Positions 32,917-46,469 of a stretch of 64,000 nt of DNA are shown here, piece after piece. Each line of letters begins with the position of its first letter. Positions within the stretch are counted from its first letter, which is position 1. This DNA comes from Gallionella sp. (GTDB lineage Bacteria; Pseudomonadota; Gammaproteobacteria; Burkholderiales; Gallionellaceae): positions 826,326-890,325 of the forward strand of contig JAQVVH010000001.1 of the NCBI GenBank assembly GCA_028699065.1. Direction: 5' to 3'. The notes beneath the pieces are model-generated. The model did not search any database. It saw nothing but the letters and a program-made list of their open reading frames with translations, and was not told the DNA's origin. The position numbers and the translations under genes are program-made.

Positions 32917-33441
32917 ATGTCTTTAATCGACCTGTCCTCTGAGCCACGCGGTGGCTGGTACGTCATTCATACCAAACCACGGCAGGAATTGGTCGCATTG
33001 GAAAATCTTGAACGACAGGGTTACCGTTGCTTCCTTCCGATGATAACGGTCCAGCGCATTCATCGGGGCAAATGGCTTGAAGCTGAAGAGTGTATGTTCC
33101 GGCGTTATTTGTTTATCCGACTGGTTGCCGGACAGAGTAATTTTTCGCCCATTCGCAACACGCGAGGCGTGGCCGGCATGGTTCGATTTGGCACCCTGCC
33201 TGCCATTGTCCCCGATGAGGTAATTGATGCTCTGATGTCCCTTCCCTCACCAGAAAATCCCTTGTTTAAAAAAGGTCACACGGTGTTAATTACCGAAGGC
33301 CCTTTTGCCGGTCTGGCTGCCGAATTCTGCCAACTGGAAAAATCGGATGACGGCGAAGTCCGCGCGCTGGTACTGCTGGAATTTCTCTCCAAGCTGCAAC
33401 GTTTGTCCCTGCCGGCCAGGACACTAAAACCGGTCGATTGA
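32917..33441 (+). CDS. NusG-paralogue transcription elongation factor, RfaH-like
   Basis: 174 residues: a NusG N-terminal domain (GWYVIHTKPRQELVALENLERQGY) and a C-terminal KOW-like segment (GHTVLITEGPFAGLAAEF). It is too divergent for the housekeeping NusG and fits RfaH-type specialised factors, which promote reading through long operons carrying an ops element. No polysaccharide cluster adjoins it, so its targets lie elsewhere. Confidence 0.85.
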   Translation: MSLIDLSSEPRGGWYVIHTKPRQELVALENLERQGYRCFLPMITVQRIHRGKWLEAEECMFRRYLFIRLVAGQSNFSPIRNTRGVAGMVRFGTLPAIVPDEVIDALMSLPSPENPLFKKGHTVLITEGPFAGLAAEFCQLEKSDDGEVRALVLLEFLSKLQRLSLPARTLKPVD

Positions 33442-33447
33442 ATCACA

Positions 33448-33867
33448 TTAATCCAGCAAGTTATAACCGCGCTCGTCCAGGCATTTTCGAATGAGTTGTT
33501 TTTTACGCTGCGTCGCACTCGTACCGGAAATAATTCCGGCAGAAATCGCTCCGGTTCCGGCTGCCACCGCCACGCCGCCGCCGCCGACAGCAACATTAAT
33601 CGCAGCGCCAATCGCCCCGCCCGTAGCAGCCCCAGATGTTGTGGCAGTCTCTTCAACCTTGGCCGCGTAGCTTTGGCACGCTTTCAGGTCGGCCTCAAAA
33701 CGTCCACTATCCTCACCACGTAAATCCACGCGGGGCCTATCGTTGAAGCTTGCACAGCCGCACAAAAGAACCAGCGCAACACTGAATGTCCACCCGTAAC
33801 GAGCCGCTTGGTGCACTGAAAGTGCAGATGAGAAACTAACGCTCTTTCCTTGTGAAAGAACGCTCAC
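33448..33867 (-). CDS. Glycine-zipper lipoprotein-like protein
   Basis: A hydrophobic segment ending [11 protein letters not shown] contains a lipobox-like LCGC, followed by an alanine/glycine-rich stretch (about 78-118) with glycine-zipper character, as in small outer-membrane lipoproteins. The GTG at 33867 overlaps the glmS stop and leaves a long N-region before the helix; an internal GTG (33816) would give a more ordinary signal peptide. Function unknown. Confidence 0.7.
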   Translation of the reverse strand: MSVLSQGKSVSFSSALSVHQAARYGWTFSVALVLLCGCASFNDRPRVDLRGEDSGRFEADLKACQSYAAKVEETATTSGAATGGAIGAAINVAVGGGGVAVAAGTGAISAGIISGTSATQRKKQLIRKCLDERGYNLLD

Positions 33868-35690
33868 TCAACCGTCACCGATTTAGCCAAATTCCTTGGT
33901 TTATCGACGTCCGTGCCTTTTTGAAGGGCCACGTAGTACGCCAGCAGTTGCAGCGGGATGGTGTGCAGGATGGGGCTGAGGTAACCCGCGTGCTCGGGCA
34001 TGTGCATGATATGAACCCCATCCCCTTCGCGAATATGGGTATTGGCATCTGCGAACACATAGAGTTCGCCGCCGCGCGCGCGTACTTCCTGCAGATTGGA
34101 TTTGAGTTTTTCCAGTAGCGCATCATTCGGTGCCACGGAAATAACTGGCATGTCTTTGTCGACCAGTGCAAGCGGCCCATGTTTAAGCTCGCCTGCAGGA
34201 TAAGCTTCCGCGTGAATGTAGGAGATTTCCTTGAGCTTGAGGGCGCCTTCCATGGCAATCGGGAAATGCAACCCGCGCCCCAAAAACAGCGCGTGATGCT
34301 TGTCGGCAAAATGCCGTGCCATGTCGGCAATGAGCGGTTCCAGCGCGAGCACTTTCTGGACGGCGACGGGCAGGTGCCGCAGCTCGTGGAGATACTGGCT
34401 TTCAAGCTCCGGCGCAAGTTTGCCGCGCTGTTTGGCCAGCACCAGCGTAAGCAGAAATAGCGCTGCGAGCTGGGTGGTAAAAGCCTTGGTGGATGCAACG
34501 CCGATTTCCGGACCTGCGCGGGTCAGCAAGCGCAACTTGGACTGGCGAATGATGGCACTTTCCGGCACGTTGCAAATCGCCAGGCTGAATTCGTGCCCGA
34601 TATTTTTTGCGTGGTTGAGCGCGGCCAAGGTGTCGGCGGTCTCGCCGGACTGGGAGATGGTAACGACCAGTGTTTTTGGATTGGCCACACTGGTGCGATA
34701 ACGGTATTCGCTGGCAATCTCGACATTACAGGGAATGCCGGCAATTTCTTCGATCCAATAGCGCGCCACTTGTCCGGCGTGATTGCTGGTGCCGCAGGCG
34801 AGAATCAGGATGCTTTCGACTTGGGCAAAAATGCTGTGGGCATCGGCGCCAAATATGCCCGGAATGAGCGACTGGCTGTTGCACACCGATTCGAGTGTGT
34901 TGGCCAGTGCTTGGGGCTGCTCGTGAATTTCCTTCTGCATGTAGTGGCGATACTGCCCCAGCTCCACGCTTTCATTACTCAGCTCGCTGAGCTGAACCGG
35001 GCGCTGAGTTTCGGTGCCGGTCTCATCAAAAATTCGGCAGCCCTTCCGGGAAAGCTCGGCGACATCGCCCTCTTCCAGATATATAACCCGGCGGGTCACC
35101 GGCAACAAGGCGGACATGTCGGAGGCGATGAAATGCTCGTTTTCGCCGATCCCGAGCAGCAGCGGACTGCCGCGCCGGGCACAGATCAGCTGATCCGGAT
35201 TATCGGCAGCAATCACGCCGATAGCATAGGCGCCCACCAACTCGGTTAAGGTTGCCTGCGTTGCCGCGAGGAGTGTATTGCCGCGGGCGTAGTGACTGTG
35301 GACAAGGTGAGCAATCACTTCGGTGTCGGTATCCGAACTGAATTCGTAACCGGCCGCAGTCAGGCTGGCGCGCAGTTCTTCATAATTTTCGATGATGCCA
35401 TTGTGAACAATCGCAATCTGGTCACGACTCATGTGCGGATGGGCATTGCGCTCGCTGGGGACACCATGCGTGGCCCAGCGTGTGTGGGCGATGCCGATTT
35501 GGCCTTGGGTTTGCGCGCTTTTTTCCACGAGATCTGCAACCCGCCCGGTGCTGCGTACCCGCTCAAGGGATTGTCCGTTTCCAATTACCAACCCGGCCGA
35601 ATCATAGCCGCGGTATTCAAGACGTTTGAGTCCTTCCAAAAGAATTGGCACGACATTTCTTGAGGCGATCGCCCCGACGATTCCACACAT
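33864..35690 (-). CDS. glmS: Glutamine-fructose-6-phosphate aminotransferase
   Basis: 608 residues beginning MCGIVGAI. Cys2 becomes the N-terminal catalytic nucleophile of the glutaminase domain (1-240); two SIS sugar-isomerase domains follow, and the chain ends AKSVTVE as in the family. ATG 35690 is chosen because it exposes that cysteine and has GGGAAG upstream. It makes glucosamine-6-phosphate for peptidoglycan and lipopolysaccharide. The start is one base from the glmU stop. Confidence 0.97.
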   Translation of the reverse strand: MCGIVGAIASRNVVPILLEGLKRLEYRGYDSAGLVIGNGQSLERVRSTGRVADLVEKSAQTQGQIGIAHTRWATHGVPSERNAHPHMSRDQIAIVHNGIIENYEELRASLTAAGYEFSSDTDTEVIAHLVHSHYARGNTLLAATQATLTELVGAYAIGVIAADNPDQLICARRGSPLLLGIGENEHFIASDMSALLPVTRRVIYLEEGDVAELSRKGCRIFDETGTETQRPVQLSELSNESVELGQYRHYMQKEIHEQPQALANTLESVCNSQSLIPGIFGADAHSIFAQVESILILACGTSNHAGQVARYWIEEIAGIPCNVEIASEYRYRTSVANPKTLVVTISQSGETADTLAALNHAKNIGHEFSLAICNVPESAIIRQSKLRLLTRAGPEIGVASTKAFTTQLAALFLLTLVLAKQRGKLAPELESQYLHELRHLPVAVQKVLALEPLIADMARHFADKHHALFLGRGLHFPIAMEGALKLKEISYIHAEAYPAGELKHGPLALVDKDMPVISVAPNDALLEKLKSNLQEVRARGGELYVFADANTHIREGDGVHIMHMPEHAGYLSPILHTIPLQLLAYYVALQKGTDVDKPRNLAKSVTVE

Positions 35691-35691
35691 G

Positions 35692-37047
35692 TTATTTCTT
35701 CCCTTTTTGTGGCCGCTGCCAGCCCACAATACTGATTTGTTTGCTGCGCGACAAGGTCAGTTGATTGTCCGGGGTGTCGCGGGTAATGGTGGAGCCGGCG
35801 CCAATGGTTGCGCCCTTGCCCACAGTCACCGGAGCAACAAGCTGGGTGTCGGAGCCGATAAAGGCGCCATCGCCGATTACGGTACGATGTTTGTTGGCAC
35901 CATCGTAGTTGCAGGTGATGGTTCCGGCGCCAATGTTTACACCGCTGCCCACGGTAGTGTCGCCAATGTAGCTAAGATGGTTGGCTTTGCTACCGTTCGC
36001 AATGTCGCTGTTTTTGATTTCCACAAAGTTGCCAATGTGAACTTCGTCGGCAAGTTTGGTTCCGGGCCGAAGTCGAGCGTAAGGTCCAATCAGGCATGCA
36101 CGACCGACTTCGCTCTGATCAATATGTGAATAGGGGGCGATGCGGCTATCTTCCGCAATGGTGGCGTTACACACGACACTGTAAGCGCCCACTTTCACTC
36201 TATCTCCCAGTTTTACTTGGCCCTCAAAAATACAGCCGACGTCTATTTCAACATCCTGCCCGCAAGTAAGCTGCCCGCGTATGTCGAGTCTCGCGGGGTC
36301 GGCCAGCGTAACCCCCTGTGTGAGTAGATGCGTCGCCTGCACCTGCTGCCAGGTGCGCTCCAGCGCAGCCAGTTGGATTTTGCTGTTTATTCCTTCGACT
36401 TCCCAATGATGCGCGGGCTGCACGGTATGCACGGGGATATTGTCTGCCACCGCCATGGCAACGATATCAGTCAGATAGTATTCACCCTGGGCGTTGTTGT
36501 TTTGCAGCTTGCCAAGCCAAGCGCGCAACTGCCTGGTCGGTGCCAGCAGAATACCGGTGTTGACCTCGGTAATCTCACGCTGCTCCGGCGAGGCATCTTT
36601 CTGTTCGACGATGCTTTGAACATCCCCTTCGGGGTTGCGTACGATGCGCCCATAGCCCGTCGGATTATCAAGGTTGACCGTCAGCAATACCAATCCCGGC
36701 CCTGCCTGTTGCATATGGTGCAGTGTGCTGTGCTGGATCAGCGGAACATCGCCATACAGCACCAGCGTGCGGCTATCGTCGGACACGTGCGGCAACGCCT
36801 GTTGAACAGCATGCCCCGTACCCAGCTGGGGTTCCTGCAAGACAAAGATGGCGCCTGAATCCTGCAGCGCCAAAGGCACTTGCTCGCCGCCGAAACCGTA
36901 CACCACACAGATGTTTTGTGGCTGCATTTCTGCTGCACGATCCAGGACATGCTGAACCAAGGCTTTACCTGCCAGCTCGTGGAGAACCTTCGGCCGCTGG
37001 CTGTACATCCGCCTTCCCTTGCCTGCCGCAAGTATGATGATATTCAA
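35692..37047 (-). CDS. glmU: Bifunctional GlcNAc-1-P uridyltransferase / GlcN-1-P acetyltransferase
   Basis: About 451 residues: an N-terminal pyrophosphorylase domain ([20 protein letters not shown]) and a C-terminal left-handed beta-helix with hexapeptide repeats (for example [20 protein letters not shown]). It forms UDP-GlcNAc with GlmS. The frame is open further upstream, but that extension reaches a terminator; TTG 37047 with AGGG eight bases before it gives a normal N-terminus. Confidence 0.95.
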   Translation of the reverse strand: MNIIILAAGKGRRMYSQRPKVLHELAGKALVQHVLDRAAEMQPQNICVVYGFGGEQVPLALQDSGAIFVLQEPQLGTGHAVQQALPHVSDDSRTLVLYGDVPLIQHSTLHHMQQAGPGLVLLTVNLDNPTGYGRIVRNPEGDVQSIVEQKDASPEQREITEVNTGILLAPTRQLRAWLGKLQNNNAQGEYYLTDIVAMAVADNIPVHTVQPAHHWEVEGINSKIQLAALERTWQQVQATHLLTQGVTLADPARLDIRGQLTCGQDVEIDVGCIFEGQVKLGDRVKVGAYSVVCNATIAEDSRIAPYSHIDQSEVGRACLIGPYARLRPGTKLADEVHIGNFVEIKNSDIANGSKANHLSYIGDTTVGSGVNIGAGTITCNYDGANKHRTVIGDGAFIGSDTQLVAPVTVGKGATIGAGSTITRDTPDNQLTLSRSKQISIVGWQRPQKGKK

Positions 37048-37097
37048 AATATTTACCCTGCTCGTTTGGTCTTCCGAAGTATAACTTTCAGTCAATA

Positions 37098-37121
37098 AAA
37101 AAGCAGCCGAAGCTGCTTTTT
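37098..37121. terminator. Bidirectional-looking terminator between atpC and glmU
   Basis: AGCAGC-CGAA-GCTGCT with A-tract on one side and T-tract on the other, so U-runs form on either strand. It ends the atp operon ahead of glmU. Confidence 0.9.
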
Positions 37122-37148
37122 ATTACTACAGATTTCCTGTGAAACTGA

Positions 37149-37574
37149 TCAGTGCTTGTGCTTGCGCAACTGTTCAATCGCACGAAGCTGAGCAATAGCT
37201 TCAGCCAGTTCAGCCTGCGCAGCGGCATAGTCAATGTCGGAAGTACGATCCTTCATGGCTTCCTCGGCCGCCTGCTTGGCTTCCAGTGCGCGCGCCTCAT
37301 CAAGGTCGGCACCGCGAATTGCGGTATCCGCCAGAATGGTTACGACACTGGGCTGAACTTCGAGCATACCGCCCGATACATAAATCAGCTCTTCTTTTTC
37401 CTGGTCAGGACGCTTGATTCGGACAGAGCCAGGCTTGATCCGGGTCATCAGTGCGGTGTGGCGAGGGTGGATACCCAGCTCGCCCATTTCTCCCGGCACC
37501 ACGACGACTTCGGCCAGCCCGGAAAAAATCTGCTCTTCCGCGCTTACAACGTCCACATGTACGGTCATTGCCAT
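37149..37574 (-). CDS. atpC: ATP synthase F1 epsilon subunit
   Basis: 141 residues starting [19 protein letters not shown]. The N-terminal beta sandwich ([19 protein letters not shown]) and C-terminal helical hairpin are both present. ATG 37574 has GGGGG five bases upstream; a longer frame from 37586 would lose that site. It is the last gene of atpIBEFHAGDC. Confidence 0.95.
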   Translation of the reverse strand: MAMTVHVDVVSAEEQIFSGLAEVVVVPGEMGELGIHPRHTALMTRIKPGSVRIKRPDQEKEELIYVSGGMLEVQPSVVTILADTAIRGADLDEARALEAKQAAEEAMKDRTSDIDYAAAQAELAEAIAQLRAIEQLRKHKH

Positions 37575-37590
37575 TGCAACCCCCATTCAA

Positions 37591-39012
<1,422 letters not shown>

Positions 39013-39039
39013 TTAATTCTTGAATTACGCTTTTGGCCA

Positions 39040-39906
39040 TTAGCCTACCGCTGCCGCGCCGCCCACAATTTCGGAAATTTCCTTGGTGATCGCCGCCTGA
39101 CGCGCCTTGTTGTACACCAACTTCAACTCACCGATGACCGTCTTGGCATTGTCCGATGCCGCCTTCATGGCGACCATTCGTGCACTCTGCTCGGAGGCCA
39201 TGTTTTCGACAACGGCTTGGTACACCAGTGATTCGATGTAGCGCAACAGCAACTCGTCGATAACCTTTTTGGCATCAGGCTCGTAGATATAGTCCCAGCT
39301 TCCTTCGGCCGTACCCAGCTGCTCACCGCTAAGCGGCAGCAGCTGCTCAACGCGCGGCTCCTGCTTCATCGTGTTGATGAAATGGTTATAGCTTAGATAG
39401 ATCGCGTCGATTTCGCCCGCAACATAGGCATCCAGCATAGCCTTGACCGTACCAATCAGCTTCTCGACGTGTGGAGTGTCCCCCAGACCAACGAGATGTG
39501 AACGCACTTTGGCGCCGATCCGGTTCATAAAACCAAACCCTTTATTACCGATCGGACACACCAGCAAGCCTTTGCCCTCGCCCTCCCAGTTTTTCATCTG
39601 GTTGATTGCCAAGCGCAAGACGTTGGTGTTCAGACCGCCACACAAACCCTTGTCGGAAGTAACCACGATCAGGCCAACATTGCGGACGCTATCCCGCTTT
39701 ATGACAAAAGGATGCTTGTATTCCGGGTTGGCGCGAGACAGGTGCGCTGCAACACTGCGGATCTTTTCGGCATAGGGGCGGGCGGCACGCATACGCTCCT
39801 GCGCTTTGCGCATTTTCGCAGCGGCCACCATCTCCATTGCACGGGTGATCTTTCGCGTATTTTCTACGCTCTTGATCTTGGTGCGGATTTCTTTACTGCC
39901 CGGCAT
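39040..39906 (-). CDS. atpG: ATP synthase F1 gamma subunit
   Basis: 288 residues. The N-terminal helix [20 protein letters not shown] and the C-terminal helix ending in [20 protein letters not shown] form the rotor coiled coil; [12 protein letters not shown] is the conserved middle motif. It lies between atpA and atpD. Confidence 0.98.
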   Translation of the reverse strand: MPGSKEIRTKIKSVENTRKITRAMEMVAAAKMRKAQERMRAARPYAEKIRSVAAHLSRANPEYKHPFVIKRDSVRNVGLIVVTSDKGLCGGLNTNVLRLAINQMKNWEGEGKGLLVCPIGNKGFGFMNRIGAKVRSHLVGLGDTPHVEKLIGTVKAMLDAYVAGEIDAIYLSYNHFINTMKQEPRVEQLLPLSGEQLGTAEGSWDYIYEPDAKKVIDELLLRYIESLVYQAVVENMASEQSARMVAMKAASDNAKTVIGELKLVYNKARQAAITKEISEIVGGAAAVG

Positions 39907-39919
39907 AACTCACCTCGCC

Positions 39920-41461
39920 TTAGTAAACAGCCGATGCCTTGAACTCTTCGATCGCAGCAGTCAACAGCTTTTCGTTATCCGCCGACAAGTCCTTGCTGGC
40001 TTCGATGTTATCCATCAGATCTTTGCACTTCGACCCCAGATAGGCATGCAACGCCGATTCGAAGGACAACACTTTGGGCACCGGCACATCATCAAAATAA
40101 CCCTTGTTCACTGCGAACAGCGTAGCGCCCATCTTCGACACCGACAGCGGCGAGTATTGCAACTGCTTCATCAGTTCAGTGACCAGACGACCGCGCTCCA
40201 ACTGCTTGCGCGTAGCTTCGTCCAAATCAGAGGCAAACTGCGCAAACGCAGCAAGCTCACGATACTGGGCCAGCGCCAAACGCACACCGCCACCCAATTT
40301 TTTGATGATCTTGGTCTGCGCTGCACCACCGACGCGGGACACAGATACGCCCGCATTAATCGCGGGGCGGATACCCGAGTTAAACAGGTCGGTTTCAAGG
40401 AAGATCTGACCATCAGTAATTGAAATCACGTTGGTCGGCACGAATGCGGAAACGTCACCCGCTTGGGTTTCAATTATCGGAAGTGCAGTCAGCGAACCGG
40501 TCTTGCCCTTGACTTCGCCCTTGGTAAAGGCTTCCACATAATCAGCATTTACACGCGCTGCGCGCTCCAGCAGACGGGAGTGCAAATAAAACACATCGCC
40601 TGGGTAGGCTTCGCGTCCAGGTGGACGACGCAGCAGCAGCGAGATTTGACGGTATGCCCAAGCTTGCTTGGTCAGATCGTCATACACAATCAGCGCATCT
40701 TCGCCACGATCGCGGAAGTACTCGCCCATCGTGCAACCCGCATATGGGGCCAAAAACTGCATGGCAGCAGAATCAGATGCCGTAGCGGCGACGACGATGG
40801 TGTATTCCATCGCGCCATGCTCTTCCAGTTTGCGCACCACATTGGCAACTGTCGAGGCTTTCTGACCAACCGCAACGTAGATACAGGTCATGTTCTGACC
40901 CTTCTGGTTGATAATCGCATCAACAGCAACCGCTGTTTTGCCCGTCTGACGGTCGCCAATGATCAACTCGCGCTGACCACGACCTACCGGCACCATCGAG
41001 TCAATCGACTTCAGGCCTGTTTGCACAGGCTGATCAACGGATTTACGTGCAATCACGCCCGGCGCGACTTTTTCAATCTTGTCTGTCAGCTTGGCCTCAA
41101 TCGGACCCTTGCCATCAATGGGCTGGCCCAAAGCGTTGACAACACGGCCGCGCAACTCGGGACCCACCGGCACTTCCAGAATGCGGCCAGTGCATTTGAC
41201 GGTGTCGCCCTCGGTGATGTGCTCGTACTCACCCAAAATCACGGCACCAACGGAATCACGCTCGAGGTTGAGCGCCAAACCGAAAGTATTGCCTGGGAAT
41301 TCCAACATTTCGCCCTGCATCACATCGGACAGGCCGTGTACGCGGACGATACCATCGGTCACGCTGACCACCGTACCTTCAGTGCGCGCTTGTGTTAGTG
41401 CCTCGAAGTTTTCGATGCGACTGCGGATCAAATTACTAATTTCAGAAGGGTTGAGCTTCAT
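39920..41461 (-). CDS. atpA: ATP synthase F1 alpha subunit
   Basis: 513 residues, the usual length. Walker [14 protein letters not shown] (about 169-181) and the alpha-subunit signature region [17 protein letters not shown] are intact. The N-terminus [17 protein letters not shown] binds delta. Confidence 0.98.
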   Translation of the reverse strand: MKLNPSEISNLIRSRIENFEALTQARTEGTVVSVTDGIVRVHGLSDVMQGEMLEFPGNTFGLALNLERDSVGAVILGEYEHITEGDTVKCTGRILEVPVGPELRGRVVNALGQPIDGKGPIEAKLTDKIEKVAPGVIARKSVDQPVQTGLKSIDSMVPVGRGQRELIIGDRQTGKTAVAVDAIINQKGQNMTCIYVAVGQKASTVANVVRKLEEHGAMEYTIVVAATASDSAAMQFLAPYAGCTMGEYFRDRGEDALIVYDDLTKQAWAYRQISLLLRRPPGREAYPGDVFYLHSRLLERAARVNADYVEAFTKGEVKGKTGSLTALPIIETQAGDVSAFVPTNVISITDGQIFLETDLFNSGIRPAINAGVSVSRVGGAAQTKIIKKLGGGVRLALAQYRELAAFAQFASDLDEATRKQLERGRLVTELMKQLQYSPLSVSKMGATLFAVNKGYFDDVPVPKVLSFESALHAYLGSKCKDLMDNIEASKDLSADNEKLLTAAIEEFKASAVY

Positions 41462-41491
41462 CTGGTTTTCCTTATTCTTGACAATTCTTTA

Positions 41492-42025
41492 TCAGGCCAA
41501 GGCGGTGGCCAGTTCACCCAACCGGGTGATGGCGGAACCATCGATCACCTTGTCTCCGGCGCGGATCACGATACCGCCCAGCAAGTCTTGCTTGATATTG
41601 CAAGACAAACGGACTTCGCGGCCCATGCGTTTTTTCAATACGCTTGCAATTTTTTCCTGCTGTGCAGCCGAAAGCTCGAACGCTGATTCCACAACTGCAT
41701 TGACTGTTTTCTCAGCCTCGGCGCGAAGCGCTTCGAAATTCGCAAAGATTTCCGGCAACACGGCAAGACGCTGATTATCAGCCAACACCCGGATGAAATT
41801 CTTTTGCTGGGAGACAACAGAACCCCCGGCAATGGCAATCATCAAGTCGGCAAGCGTTGACTTGCCCACTTTGGGGTTGGCAATCAAGCCGCTAACCTCC
41901 GCATTTCCAGAGGCCTCCGCAAGACCGGCAAGCATCTCCGACCAGCCTTTCAAATCCCCTTGCTTTTGGGCTTCTTCAAACGCAGCCTGCGCGTAGGGGC
42001 GGGCAATAGTTATGGATTCAGACAT
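41492..42025 (-). CDS. atpH: ATP synthase F1 delta subunit
   Basis: 177 residues. ARPYAQAAFEEA at the N-terminus and the C-terminal KQDLLGGIVIRAGDKVIDGS signature identify OSCP/delta, the stator link between F1 and subunit b. Confidence 0.97.
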   Translation of the reverse strand: MSESITIARPYAQAAFEEAQKQGDLKGWSEMLAGLAEASGNAEVSGLIANPKVGKSTLADLMIAIAGGSVVSQQKNFIRVLADNQRLAVLPEIFANFEALRAEAEKTVNAVVESAFELSAAQQEKIASVLKKRMGREVRLSCNIKQDLLGGIVIRAGDKVIDGSAITRLGELATALA

Positions 42026-42030
42026 GGCAT

Positions 42031-42501
42031 TCAGATTTCCGCAACGAGTTTGTCGAGCAGATCGTTATGAGCCTTGGCATCGATTTCACGACCGAGAATT
42101 TTTGCCGCACCGGCCAGAGCGATTGCCGATACTTGCGTACGGAGCTGCTCCTTGGCACGGAAGACTTCTTGGTCAATTTCAGCTTTGGCACCCGCAACAA
42201 TCCGGTCACCTTCAGCCTTCGCCTGAACCTTGGCTTCTTCAACGATCTCACCTGCGCGCTTCTCGCTGTTGGAGATGATCTCGCCCGCTTTTTCCTTCGC
42301 TTCGCGCAGGATTTCGGCAGAACGCTTGGAGGCCAGCTCCAGATCATGCTTGGCACGATCTGCATCGGCCAACCCATCAGCAATTAGTTTTTTGCGCTGC
42401 TCCAGAGCCGCCATGATCGGGGTCCACACAAACTTCATGCAGAACCATACGAACAACGCGAACATAATGGTCTGAGCGAGAAGAGTTGCATTGATATTCA
42501 T
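42031..42501 (-). CDS. atpF: ATP synthase F0 subunit b
   Basis: 156 residues: one N-terminal membrane helix (about 5-26) followed by a long charged coiled coil ([20 protein letters not shown]) that forms the peripheral stalk. It is five bases upstream of atpH. Confidence 0.97.
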   Translation of the reverse strand: MNINATLLAQTIMFALFVWFCMKFVWTPIMAALEQRKKLIADGLADADRAKHDLELASKRSAEILREAKEKAGEIISNSEKRAGEIVEEAKVQAKAEGDRIVAGAKAEIDQEVFRAKEQLRTQVSAIALAGAAKILGREIDAKAHNDLLDKLVAEI

Positions 42502-42548
42502 GCAAACATCCTTTCCTTGTTATGCGTTTCGTTTATTGCGACGGTTGA

Positions 42549-42791
<243 letters not shown>

Positions 42792-42833
42792 TTACGTCTC
42801 CTGTTGATAAAAGTGAAGTTAAAAGAAATCGGA

Positions 42834-43712
<879 letters not shown>

Positions 43713-44177
43713 TCAATTGATCCTGATCAAAACCAGCCGGGCCGCAAGCAACCCTGCCTGCCCCGCTACAAAGCCGGCCAGTATTCCGGCTGTTGGCAAA
43801 CCAAGCGTCACCATAACTCCACCAAGCAACGCGAGGACCACCATAAACCTTTCGGCGGCGTAAAAATACAGTAGCCGTAATTGAAGCTGTGCATCTTGGG
43901 CGGGTCGCCTGCTCGCACGGGACATTCTCCATGCCAACAGGACACCATTCAGAAGTGATACCCCTCCCCCAATTAACACCGCTTGTACAAATTGCGGCGT
44001 GCTAACCAGACTTGAAACAGTGCCTGCGACAACCCCCACGAGCATACATTGCAGGATGACGGCCTGGCGGGCTCTTTTTTTTTCTTTCGCCTCGACATCT
44101 GTTAGCGTCGGCATCATAACGGCGTTATCTGGGGGTGTCAAACGTTGTTGAGCCCCATTGCCTACTGTCTTTGTCAA
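43713..44177 (-). CDS. atpI: ATP synthase protein I
   Basis: Up to 154 residues with four hydrophobic segments, typical AtpI, which aids c-ring assembly. The start is unclear: the frame opens with TTG right after the parB stop, while Met21 (44117) gives a more normal length. A near-perfect promoter sits inside this early part, so transcripts from it would begin after both starts. Confidence 0.85.
   Translation of the reverse strand: MTKTVGNGAQQRLTPPDNAVMMPTLTDVEAKEKKRARQAVILQCMLVGVVAGTVSSLVSTPQFVQAVLIGGGVSLLNGVLLAWRMSRASRRPAQDAQLQLRLLYFYAAERFMVVLALLGGVMVTLGLPTAGILAGFVAGQAGLLAARLVLIRIN
44113..44141 (-). promoter_or_regulatory. Strong sigma-70 promoter for the atp operon
   Basis: On the minus strand, TTGACA (44141-44136) and TATGAT (44118-44113) are separated by exactly 17 bases, one mismatch from consensus overall. 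The expected start is near 44106, so it drives atpB onward and possibly a shortened AtpI. Confidence 0.7.
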
Positions 44178-44178
44178 C

Positions 44179-45045
44179 TTATAGAGCTCGCTTCAAACGT
44201 TGCAGCAAGTCATCCAGATGTTCGTGCGAATGATATTGAAGCTGCAAACTCCCCTGCCCCTTCCGTCCCGGCCGGATCATCACGCGCGTGCCAAACATGG
44301 CACTCAACTCCTCTTCCATGCGCGAAACATCGCGGTCACGCGCTTTTGATTCCTTGGCTGAAGGCGCCTTGCCGGGAGCCGCGCCACCTGCTTGAGCGAG
44401 CGTTTCCACCTCGCGGACCGAGAGCGTTTCCAGCACAATTTTATTGGCCAGCAGTATTTGCTGCGCACCGTCAAGTGGCAAAAGGGCCCGAGCATGCCCC
44501 ATGTCCAGCACACCCTTCATCAGCATATCCTGCAGCGACTCCGGAAGTTTCAACAGACGGAGCAGGTTGCTCGCGGCACTGCGCGACCGACCCACGGCGT
44601 CTGCGGCAGTTTGGTGTGTCATGCCAAACTCATCGATCAGACGCTGTATGCCAATCGCCTCTTCGAGCGGATTAAGATTTTCACGCTGAATATTTTCGAT
44701 CAGCGCCATGGCAAGCGCGGCATTGTCCTGGACGCTGCGAATCAGCACCGGCACATGTGTCAGCCCCGCCAGCTGGGCGGCCCGCCAGCGCCGCTCGCCG
44801 GCGATGATTTCATGCGAGCCGTCCGGCAATTGTCGCGCAAGAATGGGCTGCATAACCCCTTGCACCTTGATGGATGCGGCCAGCTCGGCGAGCGAAGCTT
44901 CGTCAATGCGTGTGCGCGGCTGATACTTGCCCGGTTTGAGTTGGTTTACATTCAACTCGCGCAACACATCATCTTTCTCGTTGGTTCCGCTGGAAAGCAA
45001 CGCTTCCAGCCCCCGCCCCAACCCTTTAAGTGGTTTAGTTGCCAT
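44179..45045 (-). CDS. parB: Chromosome-partitioning protein ParB
   Basis: 288 residues beginning MATKPLKGLGRGLEALL. The CTP-binding box (GERRWRAAQLAG) and helix-turn-helix region (MTHQTAADAVGRSRSAASNLLRLL) are clear. ATG 45045 is chosen over 45072 because AAGGAG lies eight bases upstream. It binds the two parS sites seen at 48431 and 54926. The start overlaps the parA end by 11 bases. Confidence 0.96.
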   Translation of the reverse strand: MATKPLKGLGRGLEALLSSGTNEKDDVLRELNVNQLKPGKYQPRTRIDEASLAELAASIKVQGVMQPILARQLPDGSHEIIAGERRWRAAQLAGLTHVPVLIRSVQDNAALAMALIENIQRENLNPLEEAIGIQRLIDEFGMTHQTAADAVGRSRSAASNLLRLLKLPESLQDMLMKGVLDMGHARALLPLDGAQQILLANKIVLETLSVREVETLAQAGGAAPGKAPSAKESKARDRDVSRMEEELSAMFGTRVMIRPGRKGQGSLQLQYHSHEHLDDLLQRLKRAL

Positions 45046-45838
45046 GGTTTTGCTCCTTGCTTGCGCTTTCAATTTTAGCGGTCTTGTTCAACATTTCCCC
45101 AGCCAAGGCCAGATAGGCTTTTGCCCCTTTGGACGCCTTGTCGTGATACAACACAGGGACACCGTAACTTGGCGCCTCGGCAAGCCGGATGTTGCGCGGA
45201 ATGACTGTCCTGTAAACCTTATCCCCGAAATGCTTCTGCAGCTGTTCGGAAACCTGTTGGGCCAACGTGTTTCTCGGGTCAAACATGGTCCGTAGCAATC
45301 CCTCGATTTCAAGCTCGGGATTCAGGCCGGCGCGAACCTTGCGTATGGTGTTTACCAGATCACTTAAACCTTCCAGCGCGTAATACTCGCACTGCATCGG
45401 AATCATCACCGTCCGGGCCGCGCACAAACCATTCAACGTCAGCAGGTTCAGCGCCGGAGGACAGTCGATCAGAATATAGTCATATTCCGAAACCACCAGC
45501 TCCAATGCCTTGCGTAAGCGCGTTTCCCGACCCGGCAAATCGATCAGCTCAACCTCCGCCCCAGCCAGATCACGATTGGCGGGCAGCACCTGAAATGCTG
45601 CATCTCCGGCAGCCACACTTACCTCGGCCACCGTTTTTTCCCCTAACAGCACGTTGTAAATGCTGGCCTGCAAATCCCGCTTTTCGACCCCGCACCCCAT
45701 GGTCGCATTCCCCTGGGGATCAAGGTCCACTAGCAACACGCGCTGTTTGGCCGCCGCAAGGCTCGCCGCCAGATTGACCGTGGTCGTGGTTTTCCCCACG
45801 CCGCCCTTTTGGTTGGTCACTGCCAATATTTTGGTCAT
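45035..45838 (-). CDS. parA: Chromosome-partitioning ATPase ParA (Soj)
   Basis: 267 residues with the deviant Walker A KGGVGKTTTTVNLAA at 11-25 and Walker B YILIDCPPAL. It has no N-terminal DNA-binding extension, so it is the chromosomal type. It works with ParB in origin segregation. Confidence 0.97.
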   Translation of the reverse strand: MTKILAVTNQKGGVGKTTTTVNLAASLAAAKQRVLLVDLDPQGNATMGCGVEKRDLQASIYNVLLGEKTVAEVSVAAGDAAFQVLPANRDLAGAEVELIDLPGRETRLRKALELVVSEYDYILIDCPPALNLLTLNGLCAARTVMIPMQCEYYALEGLSDLVNTIRKVRAGLNPELEIEGLLRTMFDPRNTLAQQVSEQLQKHFGDKVYRTVIPRNIRLAEAPSYGVPVLYHDKASKGAKAYLALAGEMLNKTAKIESASKEQNHGN

Positions 45839-45842
45839 ATTG

Positions 45843-46469
45843 CTACTCTCCCTTGCGCTTCACGACGACCAGGCTGCGGGTCGCAACCACCCCGGGCACC
45901 TGCAAAGACACCATCTTTTCAACGTCAAACGATTGCGGCAAAGATGGTAATTCCTGTTCCGCATGGCCTTTGAGTGCCGCCCATTTGCCCCCGGGCTTTG
46001 CCAAGGTCGCCGTCAGCCGCGCAAAGTCTCCCAATTCCGCAAATGCTCGAGAGACAATGCCATCGAACAGCTCTAACGGCCTGTAATCTTCAACTCGACC
46101 GCAGTAAGCGCTCACGTTTTTTAATCCCAACTGGATGACTGACTGCTGCACAAAACCCATTTTCTTGCTATTGCTATCCAGCAAAACAAAGGTCCAGTCG
46201 GGGCGCGCTATTGCCAGAACTATCCCGGGCAACCCGGCGCCACACCCCACATCCAGCCAGCGGCCGGGCCACAAATGCGGCAAAACCGCCAGGCCATCCA
46301 GCAAGTGATAGCCCACCATTTGTCGCGGATCACGGATCGCAGTCAGGTTGTACACCCTATTCCACTTGTCCAGCAGCGCCAAATAGCCCAGCAACTGCTG
46401 CCGCATCGTATCACTAAGGTCAAGCCCGAGCGCCGCCAGCCCCTGTTGCAAATCCTTCGCCTGACTCAA
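45843..46469 (-). CDS. rsmG: 16S rRNA (guanine527-N7)-methyltransferase
   Basis: 208 residues with the SAM-binding motif [20 protein letters not shown] and the family start ([30 protein letters not shown]). It overlaps the mnmG end by four bases (ATGA). Confidence 0.97.
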   Translation of the reverse strand: MSQAKDLQQGLAALGLDLSDTMRQQLLGYLALLDKWNRVYNLTAIRDPRQMVGYHLLDGLAVLPHLWPGRWLDVGCGAGLPGIVLAIARPDWTFVLLDSNSKKMGFVQQSVIQLGLKNVSAYCGRVEDYRPLELFDGIVSRAFAELGDFARLTATLAKPGGKWAALKGHAEQELPSLPQSFDVEKMVSLQVPGVVATRSLVVVKRKGE

